64,000 nucleotides of DNA from Streptomyces sp. B21-083 (GTDB lineage Bacteria > Actinomycetota > Actinomycetes > Streptomycetales > Streptomycetaceae): the NCBI RefSeq assembly GCF_036898825.1, contig NZ_JARUND010000002.1:930001-994000 (forward strand), written 5' to 3'. Each line of letters starts with the position of its first letter. Within the stretch, counting starts at the first letter, position 1. The notes beneath the pieces were generated by a model. It was not told the DNA's origin and did no database searches. It worked only from the letters and a program-made list of their open reading frames with translations. Shown here one piece after another: positions 44,426 through 52,791 of this stretch. The position numbers and the translations under genes are program-made.

Positions 44426-46002
44426 CAGAACACCACCGGCTGCCGGAACTCGCCCCACACCGCGCGCAGCACGTCGGCCATCTCGCCGACCGTGCAGTAC
44501 GCGCCCGCGCAGTCGATGAGCGGGTTCATGAGGTTGTCGTCGCCCTCGGCGGCGCGACGCAGGGCGTCGAGGCTGGCGCGCACCTCGGCGGCGCTGCGCT
44601 CGGACTTGACCCGCGCGAGCCGCTTGAGCTGGCGTTCGCGGCCCTCGGCGTCGAGTTCGTAGGTGGCGAGGTCCGGTGGCGGCTCGTCGACCGTGAACCG
44701 GTTGACGCCGACGACCGGTCGCTCGCCGGAGGTGGTCTTCCGGTGCAGTTGCCACGACTCGTCGGCGATGAGCCCTTGCAGGTAGCCGTCCTCGATGCAG
44801 CGGACCATGCCGCCGTGCGCCTCCAGGTCGGCCATGATCTCGACGATCCGCTCCTCGGTCGCGTCGGTGAGGGCCTCGACGAAGTACGAGCCCCCCAGCG
44901 GGTCGGCGACGGCGGCCACGCCCGTCTCGTGCGCGAGAATCTGCTGGGTGCGCAGGGCCAGCGTCGTCGACTCCTCGCTCGGCAGGGCGAACGGCTCGTC
45001 CCAGGCGGCGGTGAACATCGACTGCACCCCGCCGAGTACGGAGGCGAGTGCCTCGTAGGCGACGCGCACGGTGTTGTTGCGGGCCTGCGGGGCGTGCAGC
45101 GAGGCTCCGCCGGCGACGCAGCCGAAGCGGAACATGGCCGCCTTGTCGGTTTTCGCACCGAACCGCTCGCGCACGAGGGTCGCCCAGCGCCTGCGTCCGG
45201 CACGGTACTTGGCGATCTCCTCGAAGAAGTCGCCGTGTGTGTAGAAGAAGAAGGAGATCTGCGGGGCGAACTGGTCGATGGTCATCCGGCCGCGTTCGAG
45301 GACCGTCTCGCAGTACGTGACGCCGTCGGCGAGGGTGAAGGCCATCTCCTGTACGGCGTTGGCTCCCGCGTCGCGGAAGTGCGCCCCCGCGACGGAGATC
45401 GCGTTGAAGCGGGGCACCTGTTCGGCGCAGAACTCGATCGTGTCCGCGATGAGTCTGAGCGAGGGCTCCGGAGGCCAGATCCAGGTGCCGCGTGAGGCGT
45501 ATTCCTTGAGGATGTCGTTCTGGATGGTGCCGGTGAGCTTCGCGCGGGGGATGCCGCGCTTCTCGGCGGCGGCCACGTAGAAGGCGAGCAGGATGGCCGC
45601 GGTGCCGTTGATGGTGAAGCTGGTGCTGATCCGGTCCAGCGGGATGGTGTCGAAGAGGATCTCGGCGTCGGCGAGGGTGTCAATTGCGACGCCGACCCGG
45701 CCGACCTCGTCGGTGTACTCCGGGTCGTCGGAGTCGTAGCCGCACTGGGTGGGCAGGTCGAGGGCGACCGAAAGCCCGGTGCCGCCCTGGTCGAGGAGGT
45801 AGCGGTAGCGGCGGTTGGACTCCTCGGCGGTGCCGAAGCCGGAGTACTGGCGCAGGGTCCAGGTGCGGCCCCGGTAGCCGGTGGGGAAGTTGCCGCGGGT
45901 GAAGGGGAACGTGCCGGGGTCGGGAGGGTGCGTCGGTCGGTCTGCGGGGCCGTACACCGGCTGCAGGGGAATGCCGGAGGCGGTGCGGAAGTCCTTGGTC
46001 AT
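44425..46002 (-). CDS. Acyl-CoA mutase large subunit, methylmalonyl-CoA mutase family
   Basis: 525 residues of the substrate-binding TIM barrel: YSGFGTAEESNRRYRYLLDQ, GLSVALDLPTQCGYDSDDPE, TSFTINGTAAILLAFYVAAA, GTIQNDILKEYASRGTWIWP. Tyr in GYDSD and Arg in ASRGT correspond, by motif, to positions that bind the carboxylate in methylmalonyl-CoA mutase. However, the usual SGYH-x-REAGA segment reads VAGAHFRDAGAN, replacing a pocket Tyr by Ala. This suggests a bulkier or different acyl-CoA. The operon context (own CoA ligase, LLM, CoA-transferase) also argues against a propionate-pathway enzyme. Confidence 0.9.
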   Translation of the reverse strand: MTKDFRTASGIPLQPVYGPADRPTHPPDPGTFPFTRGNFPTGYRGRTWTLRQYSGFGTAEESNRRYRYLLDQGGTGLSVALDLPTQCGYDSDDPEYTDEVGRVGVAIDTLADAEILFDTIPLDRISTSFTINGTAAILLAFYVAAAEKRGIPRAKLTGTIQNDILKEYASRGTWIWPPEPSLRLIADTIEFCAEQVPRFNAISVAGAHFRDAGANAVQEMAFTLADGVTYCETVLERGRMTIDQFAPQISFFFYTHGDFFEEIAKYRAGRRRWATLVRERFGAKTDKAAMFRFGCVAGGASLHAPQARNNTVRVAYEALASVLGGVQSMFTAAWDEPFALPSEESTTLALRTQQILAHETGVAAVADPLGGSYFVEALTDATEERIVEIMADLEAHGGMVRCIEDGYLQGLIADESWQLHRKTTSGERPVVGVNRFTVDEPPPDLATYELDAEGRERQLKRLARVKSERSAAEVRASLDALRRAAEGDDNLMNPLIDCAGAYCTVGEMADVLRAVWGEFRQPVVF

Positions 46003-47441
46003 GACAGTTGGTCCTTCATCACCTTTCCGGTGGCGTTCAGGGGGAGTTCGGTGCGGAACTCGATGTGGCGGGGCGCTTTGAACCCGGCCATCCGCTCCTT
46101 GGCCCAGGCGATCAGCTCGGCCTCGCCGACTTGGCCGGGGCCTGCGCGCGGGACGACGAAGGCCTTGCCGACCTGCCCCAGCCGCTCGTCCGGTACGCCG
46201 ATGACGGCGACCTGGGCGACCGCCGGATGCTTCAGCAGGAAGCCCTCGATCTCGGCGGGGTAGGCGTTGAAACCGCCGACCACGAACATGTCCTTCTTGC
46301 GGCCGACGATCCTCAGCCGGCCCTCGGCGTCCAGTTCTCCGAGGTCGCCGGTGTGCAGCCATCCGTCGGCGTCGATCGCCTCGGCGGTGGCCACCGGATC
46401 GTCGAGGTAGCCGCGCATGACGGAGTAACCGCGCACGAGCACCTCCAGGTCGTCGGCGACGCGCAGTTCGAAGCCCTCGCAGGGCCGGCCCACGGTCGTC
46501 GCCACGGCCTCGTACGGGTCGCCCGGCCGGGATGCGGTGACGGTGCCCGCCTCGGTGAGCCCGTAGCCGGTCATCAGGTGCGTGAACGGGAGTTCGGTGG
46601 TGATACGGCGGACCAGTTCGACCGGGATGTCGGCGGAGCCGGTCACCGCGACCCGCAGCGAGGACAGGTCGCGGCCGGTGCCCGCCTCCAGCAGGGAGTG
46701 GTACAGCGTCGGCGGCCCCGGCAGCACGGTCACCCGTTCCTTCTCCACCAGGTCCAGCACCCGGTCCACGTCGAAGACGTCGACCGGGAGAACGGTCGCG
46801 CCCCGGATCATGGACGCCACCAGGCCCGCCTTGTAGCCGAAGATGTGGAAGAACGGGTTGACGATCAGATACCGGTCGCCCTGCCGCAGCTGGGCGAGGT
46901 CGCACCACTCGGTGTACAGGCGCAGGGTCTGGCCGTGGGTGGTCATCACCCCCTTGGGGCGGCCGGTCGTGCCGGAGGTGTAGACGACGTCCGCGAGGTC
47001 GTCCGCGCCCACGTGGCGTTCCAGCGGATCCCCAGAGGCGAGGAAGCCGGAGGTCTTGAGGTCGATTGCGGGAACGCCGGGCGGGCCGGTGAACTCCCGG
47101 CCCAGGAAACCGTTCTGCACGAGCAGTGCCTTGGCGCCGCTGCGTACGACGATGTCGTGGGCCTCCTCGTCGAGGAAGCGGGTGTTCACCGGCACGAGCA
47201 CCCCGCCCGCCGCGAGCAGGCCGAACGCGGCGACGATCCAGTCGGCGGAGTTGGGCGCCCACAGCGCCACCCGGTCGCCCGGGCCGACGCCCGCCGAGGC
47301 GAACGCCCCGGCGGTGCGCCGGACCCGGTCGGCCAGGTCGGTGAAGGTCAGGCGCAGTTCGCCGTCCACCACCGCCTCGGCGCCGCCGAACCGGTCGGCC
47401 GCGCCGAGCACCAGCTCGGGGATGCTCCGGGCGCCGGTCAT
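45999..47441 (-). CDS. Acyl-CoA ligase (AMP-binding)
   Basis: 480 residues. P-loop VVYTSGTTGRPKGVMTTHGQ, A5 region LMTGYGLTEAGTVTASRPGD, GDLGELDAEGRLRIVGRKKD, FNAYPAEIEGFLLKHPAVAQ and the C-terminal Lys in ELPLNATGKVMKD. Resembles medium-chain or aromatic FadD3/FadD17-like ligases. Both ends overlap neighbours by ATGA (47438-47441 and 45999-46002). It probably makes the CoA ester used by the mutase encoded directly downstream. Confidence 0.92.
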   Translation of the reverse strand: MTGARSIPELVLGAADRFGGAEAVVDGELRLTFTDLADRVRRTAGAFASAGVGPGDRVALWAPNSADWIVAAFGLLAAGGVLVPVNTRFLDEEAHDIVVRSGAKALLVQNGFLGREFTGPPGVPAIDLKTSGFLASGDPLERHVGADDLADVVYTSGTTGRPKGVMTTHGQTLRLYTEWCDLAQLRQGDRYLIVNPFFHIFGYKAGLVASMIRGATVLPVDVFDVDRVLDLVEKERVTVLPGPPTLYHSLLEAGTGRDLSSLRVAVTGSADIPVELVRRITTELPFTHLMTGYGLTEAGTVTASRPGDPYEAVATTVGRPCEGFELRVADDLEVLVRGYSVMRGYLDDPVATAEAIDADGWLHTGDLGELDAEGRLRIVGRKKDMFVVGGFNAYPAEIEGFLLKHPAVAQVAVIGVPDERLGQVGKAFVVPRAGPGQVGEAELIAWAKERMAGFKAPRHIEFRTELPLNATGKVMKDQLS

Positions 47442-48616
47442 GCGTCGATCAGCCGGGCCAGGTTGCCGCCCATGACCTTGGCCTTGTCCTCCTCGCTGAG
47501 CTTGGCGAGGTGGTCGACGTAGGTGACGGGGTCGGCGAGGCCCTCGGGGTGCGGGTAGTCGGAGCCGAACAGGACGCGTTCGATGCCGATGAGGTCGCCG
47601 AGCCGCGCCATGTCCTCTTCCCAGAACGGGCTGATGTGGATGTGCCGCCTGAAGACCTGTACCGGGTCCTCCTGGAACTCGTGCGGCATCTTCTTGTGGA
47701 CGTCGGCGAGCCGGCTCAGCATCGGCTCCACCCAGGAGGCGCCGTTCTCGATGACGGCGACCTTCAGCTCGGGGAAGCGGGAGAGCGCGCCGTGGCAGAT
47801 GAGCGAGGTCACCGCGTCCTCAATCGGCCGCCACTCGTTGACCTGCCGGAACGCGTTGGGCTTGAAGGGCAGGAACTCGCGCCTGTTGCCCTCCCAGTCG
47901 TTGGCGTAGTTGGCGTAGCCGCTGTCGGAGGAGTGGAAGGCGACCAGCACACCGGTCTCCACGACGCGCTTCCAGAACGGGTCGAACTCCGGCAGCGCGA
48001 AGGACCGGGTGCCGCCGAAACCGGGTACGGGCGCGGGGCGGACGAGAACGGCCCGCGCTCCTCGCTCCACCACCCAGTTCAGCTCCTCGATCGCCTTGTC
48101 GACGATCGGGAGGGTGATGACCGGGACCGTGTAGATGCGGTCCTTGTAGGCGAAGCCCCAGTTCTCGTGCAGCCACTGGTTGAGGGCGTGGATGACCGCG
48201 TGGATCAGCTCCGGGTCGTCCTTCATCCGCTCCTCGATGAGGCTGGCGAGGGTAGGGAACATCAGGCTGCGCTTGATACCGAGGTCGTCCATCAGCTCCA
48301 GGCGCGGGCCCGGTTCGCGGAAGGCGGGAACCGCGCGCATCGGCTCGCCGAAGATCTCCCGCCGGGTCTTGCCGGTGGGGTTGCCGATCTTGAAGTACTC
48401 CTCCATGGCGCCGGGCCTGGCCACCACGTCGAAGGTCGGGTTGGGGATGTACTCGCTGATCTGTCCGCGGATCGCGATCTTGGTGCGACCGCGGACGTTC
48501 ACGTACTCGATGGCACCTGCGTACTCCTTCGGGAGGTACTTGGTCAGCGCCTCCTGGGTCTCGTAGAGGTGGTTGTCCGCGTCGAACAGCGGATACGCGA
48601 GGTCACGAGAGGGCAC
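47438..48616 (-). CDS. Amidohydrolase_2 family metal-dependent hydrolase
   Basis: About 392 residues. YPLFDADNHLYETQEALTKY gives the N-terminal metal motif (D-x-x-H), VLVAFHSSDSG the His, and RVLFGSDYPHPEG the terminal Asp motif. Related to the protein at 23180 and to ACMSD-like decarboxylases and C-C hydrolases. GTG 48616 is chosen because AAGGAGG lies six bases upstream; a GTG at 48631 is upstream of that site. Its own promoter and operator lie in the end of the preceding ligase gene. Confidence 0.88.
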   Translation of the reverse strand: MPSRDLAYPLFDADNHLYETQEALTKYLPKEYAGAIEYVNVRGRTKIAIRGQISEYIPNPTFDVVARPGAMEEYFKIGNPTGKTRREIFGEPMRAVPAFREPGPRLELMDDLGIKRSLMFPTLASLIEERMKDDPELIHAVIHALNQWLHENWGFAYKDRIYTVPVITLPIVDKAIEELNWVVERGARAVLVRPAPVPGFGGTRSFALPEFDPFWKRVVETGVLVAFHSSDSGYANYANDWEGNRREFLPFKPNAFRQVNEWRPIEDAVTSLICHGALSRFPELKVAVIENGASWVEPMLSRLADVHKKMPHEFQEDPVQVFRRHIHISPFWEEDMARLGDLIGIERVLFGSDYPHPEGLADPVTYVDHLAKLSEEDKAKVMGGNLARLIDA

Positions 48617-48627
48617 GAGATCCTCCT

Positions 48628-50214
48628 TCACTGATTTCGAGAATCATATTCTCGCTCTAGGGGGGTGGCAATGTTCCTGCGGAGGACGAACTTCTTGACC
48701 TTGCCGCTCGGCGTCCGCGGGAAGTCGTCGACCTCGTGCACCTCCTCGGGCCATTTCTGGCGGGCAAGACCCGATCGTTCGAAGTGCGGGAGCACCTCGG
48801 CGAGGCCCGGAGCGGGCCGGCCGGGCAGCATGCGCAGCACGGCCGCCGTCCGCTCCCCCAGCCGCGGGTCGGGCACGGCCACCACGGCCGCCTCCGCCAC
48901 GCCGTCCAGCCCGAGCAGTGCTTCCTCCACCTCCGCGGCGCTGATGTTCTCCCCGCCACGGATGATGATGTCGGCCTTGCGGTCGGTGATGGTCAGCCAG
49001 CCGTCGGCGTCCAGCACACCGATGTCGCCGGTGCGGTACCAGCCGTCGGCGTCGAAGGCGGCGGCGGTCAGCTCGGGGTCGGTGTAGCCCAGGCAGAGGT
49101 CGGGGCCGCGGGTGAGGATCTCCCCGTCCTCGGCGAGCCGTACCTCCGCGCCGGGCAGCGGGAGCCCGTCGCAGTGGAGGCGCTTGGCGGCCGGACCGTC
49201 GTACGGAGTGCAGGTCACCGAAGGGTGCTCGGTGGAGCCGTAGGCGCGGAAGACGGTGATGCCGAGGGACTCCAGGCGCCTCGTCACGGCCGAGGCGATG
49301 GCCGCGCCGCCCAGCCCCGCGTACTTCAGTCGCGCGATGTGCTCCGGGGTGCAGTCGGGATGGTCGAGCAGGCTGGTCATGTAGTACGTCGCTCCGCCGC
49401 CGACGGTCAGACCCTCGGACCGCATGAGCGCGAGCGCCAGGGCCGGGTCCCAGGTGTCCCCGAGGTTGACCGGGGAGCCGTCCAGGACGGGGATGAGGAA
49501 CGCGTTGACCATGCCGATGAAGTGGCCGACCGGCGCGACCGTCAACTGCCGCCCCCGGTCGGGGGGATAGCTCGCGGCGAGCTGACGGGTCTCGAAGCCC
49601 AGGGTGCGGTGGCTGTGGATGACGCCCTTGGGGTCACGGGTGGTGCCGGAGGTGAACGCGATCAGCGCCGGGGCGTCCGCGTCCACCGGCACGACGCCGG
49701 TCATCGGCTCGTCGGCGAGGAGTTCCTCGAAGTCCCGGCCCACGGCACCGACGACCGGGACGTCCGCGCACAGCTCCGGGCGGAACTCCGTCCGGCCGAA
49801 GCGCTCGGCGCCGAAGAACGCCTTCGGGCGGGTCGCCTCGACGATGTAGCGGACCTCCTTGGGCCCGTAGAAGTGGACCACCGGAACGACGACGGCGCCG
49901 AGGAGGGCCGAGGCCCAGAACACGGCCGCCGCCTCCATCCAGTTGGGCAGTTGCATGACCACCACGTCGCCGGGGCCGACGCCGCGTGCGCGCAGACCCG
50001 CGGCCAGCCGCCGTGCCGTTCGCTCCACGTCGGCGAACGTCCCCGACCAGGGCCGCACCTCGGAGTGCACCCGAAACCGCACGTCCCCGGCCTTGGCCAG
50101 CCCGTCAGCGAGCAGGTCGCCCAGGGTCTCACTGGTCCACCAGCCCTCGGATTCGTAGCGCGCGGCAAGTCCGGACGGGATTGGCCGCAGGGCTCCGGGG
50201 GGAATCGTCGTCAT
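48628..50214 (-). CDS. Acyl-CoA ligase (AMP-binding)
   Basis: About 528 residues. P-loop IAFTSGTTRDPKGVIHSHRT, AYGSTEHPSVTCTPYDGPAA, DIGVLDADGWLTITDRKADI and RGGENISAAEVEEALLGLDG, with Lys in DFPRTPSGKVKKFVLRR. Similar in build to cyclohexanecarboxylate/cholate-type ligases (short P-loop variant TTRDPKG). The start ATG 50214 follows GGAGGAG by eight bases. The stop (48628) overlaps the control region of the next operon. Divergent from the ferredoxin-type reductase gene. Confidence 0.9.
   Translation of the reverse strand: MTTIPPGALRPIPSGLAARYESEGWWTSETLGDLLADGLAKAGDVRFRVHSEVRPWSGTFADVERTARRLAAGLRARGVGPGDVVVMQLPNWMEAAAVFWASALLGAVVVPVVHFYGPKEVRYIVEATRPKAFFGAERFGRTEFRPELCADVPVVGAVGRDFEELLADEPMTGVVPVDADAPALIAFTSGTTRDPKGVIHSHRTLGFETRQLAASYPPDRGRQLTVAPVGHFIGMVNAFLIPVLDGSPVNLGDTWDPALALALMRSEGLTVGGGATYYMTSLLDHPDCTPEHIARLKYAGLGGAAIASAVTRRLESLGITVFRAYGSTEHPSVTCTPYDGPAAKRLHCDGLPLPGAEVRLAEDGEILTRGPDLCLGYTDPELTAAAFDADGWYRTGDIGVLDADGWLTITDRKADIIIRGGENISAAEVEEALLGLDGVAEAAVVAVPDPRLGERTAAVLRMLPGRPAPGLAEVLPHFERSGLARQKWPEEVHEVDDFPRTPSGKVKKFVLRRNIATPLEREYDSRNQ
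48638..48670 (-). promoter_or_regulatory. Operator copy 6 over an internal promoter at the end of a ligase gene
   Basis: CGAGAATCATATTCTCG (48638-48654) is a perfect 17-bp palindrome. On the minus strand TTGCCA (48665-48670), 16 bases, TATGAT (48643-48648) is a strong promoter whose -10 lies in the centre of the palindrome. Both are inside the last 15 codons of the ligase gene that ends at 48628. This would allow separate control of the six-gene amidohydrolase/mutase operon. Confidence 0.75.
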
Positions 50215-50237
50215 GACAGGAGCTCCTCCCTCGGTAT

Positions 50238-50274
50238 GAGAATTGCACTCTCCCATAGTGAGAAGGTAACTTCC
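50238..50274 (+). promoter_or_regulatory. Operator copy 7 (one mismatch) with second half-copy and leaderless promoter
   Basis: GAGAATTGCACTCTC (50238-50252) has one change from the consensus; GAGAAGGTAACTTCC (50260-50274) is a weaker second copy. TTGCAC (50243-50248), 17 bases, GTAACT (50266-50271) forms a rightward promoter, and the reductase ATG begins 8 bases after the -10, so its mRNA should be leaderless. TGAGAAGGTAACT (50259-50271) recurs exactly at 13091-13103. Confidence 0.6.
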
Positions 50275-50278
50275 ATAC

Positions 50279-51301
50279 ATGGCACGGGACCACGGCTTCC
50301 ATCCGATGCGGATCACACGGGTCGTCGACGAGACACCGGACGTCCGTACGTTCGCTCTCGACGCGCGCTTCCCCTACCTGGCCGGGCAGTTCTTGACGTT
50401 CAAGGTGTGCGGGACCCTGCGCAGCTACTCGATGTCGTCCTCGCCCGACACCGACGGCGAGGTGTGCGTCACGGTCAAGCGAGTGCCCGGCGGGCTGGTG
50501 TCCGGCTGGATGCACGAGCAGCTGAAACCGGGCGACACGCTGCAGGCCACCCTCCCCAGCGGCTCGTTCTGCCTGCGCGAGGACGCCGCCGACCGGCCGC
50601 TGGTCGCCTACGCGGGCGGAAGCGGCATCACGCCCGTGTTCTCCCTGGTCAAGACCGCGCTGGCGACGACGCGGCGCAGGGTGAGACTCCTGACGGCTCA
50701 TCAGACCGCCGGATCGGCCATCTTCGCGCGGGCGCTGGACGCGCTCGCCGTGCGCTATCCCGACCGCCTCGACGTCCGCTCGCACCTCGACGACCGGGAC
50801 GGACTGGTCGGCGCCGAGGAGATACGGGCCCTCGCCGACGGAGCCGAGGAACAGGGCGGCCCGGCGGACTTCTACGTCTGCGGGCCGGAGCGGTTCATGG
50901 CCCTGGTGGAGAGCACCCTGACCGCTCACCGGGTGGCCCCTGAGCGCATCTTCGTCGAGCGTTTCGTGCCCGCGTCCACCGTCGCGGCACCCGCTGGGCT
51001 GCCCGACCCCCTCGCCGAACCCGTCGCCGCGACCGTGACCGTGGACCTGCGCGGGCAGCGCCGCAGCGTCCCGCAGCGGGTCGGCGAGACCCTGCTGCAG
51101 AGCGCCCGCCGGGCCGGCTTCACACCGCCGTTCTCCTGCGAGTCCGGGGACTGCGCGACCTGTATGGCCCTGCTGACGTCCGGCGAGGCGAAGATGCGCG
51201 TGAACAACGCCCTGGACGCCGACGAGGTCGCCGAGGGCTACGTGCTCACCTGCCAGGCCGAGCCGACGACCCCCGACGTGACCGTCGTGTACGAGGACTG
51301 A
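50279..51301 (+). CDS. Ferredoxin-type oxygenase reductase (FAD, NAD, 2Fe-2S)
   Basis: 340 residues in the KshB/HmpX order. FAD domain: PYLAGQFLTFKVCGTLRSYS MSSS-type motif. NAD domain: LVAYAGGSGITPVFSLVKTA and YVCGPERFMALVESTL. C-terminal plant-type ferredoxin: FSCESGDCATCMALLTSG then YVLTCQAEP, giving the four Cys ligands C-x4-C-x2-C...C. It should pass electrons from NAD(P)H to the Rieske oxygenase at 56123-57406 (or a P450). There is no usable ribosome binding site before ATG 50279, consistent with leaderless translation. Confidence 0.92.
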   Translation: MARDHGFHPMRITRVVDETPDVRTFALDARFPYLAGQFLTFKVCGTLRSYSMSSSPDTDGEVCVTVKRVPGGLVSGWMHEQLKPGDTLQATLPSGSFCLREDAADRPLVAYAGGSGITPVFSLVKTALATTRRRVRLLTAHQTAGSAIFARALDALAVRYPDRLDVRSHLDDRDGLVGAEEIRALADGAEEQGGPADFYVCGPERFMALVESTLTAHRVAPERIFVERFVPASTVAAPAGLPDPLAEPVAATVTVDLRGQRRSVPQRVGETLLQSARRAGFTPPFSCESGDCATCMALLTSGEAKMRVNNALDADEVAEGYVLTCQAEPTTPDVTVVYED

Positions 51302-51347
51302 CACCGACAGACACCTCCGTACTCGCCCAACAACCGGAAGGCCGCGC

Positions 51348-52067
51348 ATGGTTGAGCTGGAGCTGGAGGACGGCCTGGCCGTCGTCACCATCGATCGCCC
51401 GCACGCCCGCAACGCCATCGACCTCGGCACCATGGGCGAGCTGGAGAAGGCCCTGGACGCGGCCGAGGGCGCGAGCGCGCTGGCGGTGACCGGGGCGGAC
51501 GAGAAGGCGTTCGTCTCCGGCGGAGACCTCAAGGAACTGGCGCGGCTGCGCACCGAGGCCGAGGCCTCCGGGATGGCGCTGCGGATGCGGACCCTGTGCG
51601 ACCGGATCGCCGCCTTCCCCGGTCCGGTGGTGGCCGCGCTCAACGGGCACGCGCTGGGCGGCGGCGCGGAGATGGCCGTGGCGGCCGACATCCGGATCGC
51701 CGCCGACGACATCCGCATCGGCTTCAACCAGACGAAGCTGGCCATCGTGCCCGCCTGGGGCGGCGCCGAACGGCTGGCGCGCCTGGTGGGACCGGGACGG
51801 GCCCTGTTGCTGGCCGGCACCGGAAGCGTGCTGGAGGCAGCCGAGGCGGAGCGCCTCGGACTGATCGACGTGGTCCTGCCCCGAGCGGAATTCGGCGACG
51901 CCTGGCGGGAGACGGCCCGGGCCCTCGCCACCGCCCAGGCCCGCGAGATCAAGAACCTCACCACCCGGACCCGTCCGGCGCGCGAGGCGGCAGCCGCCTT
52001 CGCCCGGCTGTGGGTGGCCAGGGAACACTGGGAAGCGGCGGAGAGGGTGATGTCCCGTGGTAAATGA
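51348..52067 (+). CDS. Enoyl-CoA hydratase/isomerase family protein
   Basis: 239 residues of the crotonase fold: LAVVTIDRPHARNAIDL, AFVSGGDLKELARLRTEAEA (oxyanion loop, where the usual CAGAD is CSGGD-like) and ALNGHALGGGAEMAVAADIR. The second-Glu region reads IGFNQTKLAIVPAWGGAERL, with Gln-Thr in place of the usual PE, so hydratase chemistry may be altered (isomerase, decarboxylase or C-C hydrolase are other options in this family). ATG 51348 lies 46 bases after the reductase gene. Confidence 0.85.
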   Translation: MVELELEDGLAVVTIDRPHARNAIDLGTMGELEKALDAAEGASALAVTGADEKAFVSGGDLKELARLRTEAEASGMALRMRTLCDRIAAFPGPVVAALNGHALGGGAEMAVAADIRIAADDIRIGFNQTKLAIVPAWGGAERLARLVGPGRALLLAGTGSVLEAAEAERLGLIDVVLPRAEFGDAWRETARALATAQAREIKNLTTRTRPAREAAAAFARLWVAREHWEAAERVMSRGK

Positions 52068-52791
52068 AGTACGCGTGGAAGAAGGGCCGTTCGGTCCCGA
52101 GGTGCGCCCCGAGGGCGCGAGTGCCGCGCAGACGGTGCTGTATCTGCACGGTGACCCACGGCTGGCGGGCACCCCGCAGGACGCCCTGCCAACCGCACGG
52201 GAACTGGCCCGCCTGACCGGATACGCCGTCGTCTGCGCCCGTTACCGGCCCCGCTTCCCCGAGGCCCTGGACGACGTGCTGGCTGCCTGGGAGCACTGCC
52301 GTGCGGGCGGGCCGGCAGCCGTCGCCGGCAAGCGGCTCGGCGGGGCCCTCGCCGCGAGCCTGCTGCTTCGACTGCGCGACGCGGGCGCGCCGTTGCCCAC
52401 CTGTGCGACGCTCTCCTCCCCCGTGCTGGACTTCACGCTGGACGCGCCCAGCCTGCTGCTCAACGCCGCCGCCGACCGCATCGTGGACGCCGAGGTCCTG
52501 CCGATCCGCGCGGCGACCTACGCCGGGACCACGCCGCGCGACCATCCCCTGCTCAGTCCCCTGCACGGCAATCTGCACGGTCTGCCGCCGCTGCAACTGC
52601 ACGCGGCCGGAACGGAGGTGCTCCTGGACGACACCCTGTCGTTCGCGACCCGGGCGGCGCACTCCGGGGTCGCGGTCGACATGCGGATCCACGAGGACTC
52701 CGCCGCTCAGGGACTGCGGCAACTCGAGGCGATGGCGGAGTTCCTGCGCGCCTGGTGCCCGAACGGACTGCTCACGCCTCGTCGCGGATGA
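52057..52791 (+). CDS. Alpha/beta hydrolase (HSL type) lacking the nucleophile serine
   Basis: 244 residues with the pattern of hormone-sensitive-lipase-type esterases: TVLYLHGDPRLAG in place of HGGG, YAVVCARYRPRFPEALDDVL and ATLSSPVLDFTLDAPSLLLN. The nucleophile elbow, normally G-D/E-SAGG, reads VAGKRLGGALAASLLL, so Ser is absent. The C-terminal Asp/His region (VLLDDTLSFATRAAHSGVAV, IHEDSAAQGL) is partly kept. It is therefore probably not an esterase; a binding or chaperone role, or another chemistry, is possible. GTG start overlaps the hydratase end by 11 bases. Confidence 0.75.
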   Translation: MVNEVRVEEGPFGPEVRPEGASAAQTVLYLHGDPRLAGTPQDALPTARELARLTGYAVVCARYRPRFPEALDDVLAAWEHCRAGGPAAVAGKRLGGALAASLLLRLRDAGAPLPTCATLSSPVLDFTLDAPSLLLNAAADRIVDAEVLPIRAATYAGTTPRDHPLLSPLHGNLHGLPPLQLHAAGTEVLLDDTLSFATRAAHSGVAVDMRIHEDSAAQGLRQLEAMAEFLRAWCPNGLLTPRRG

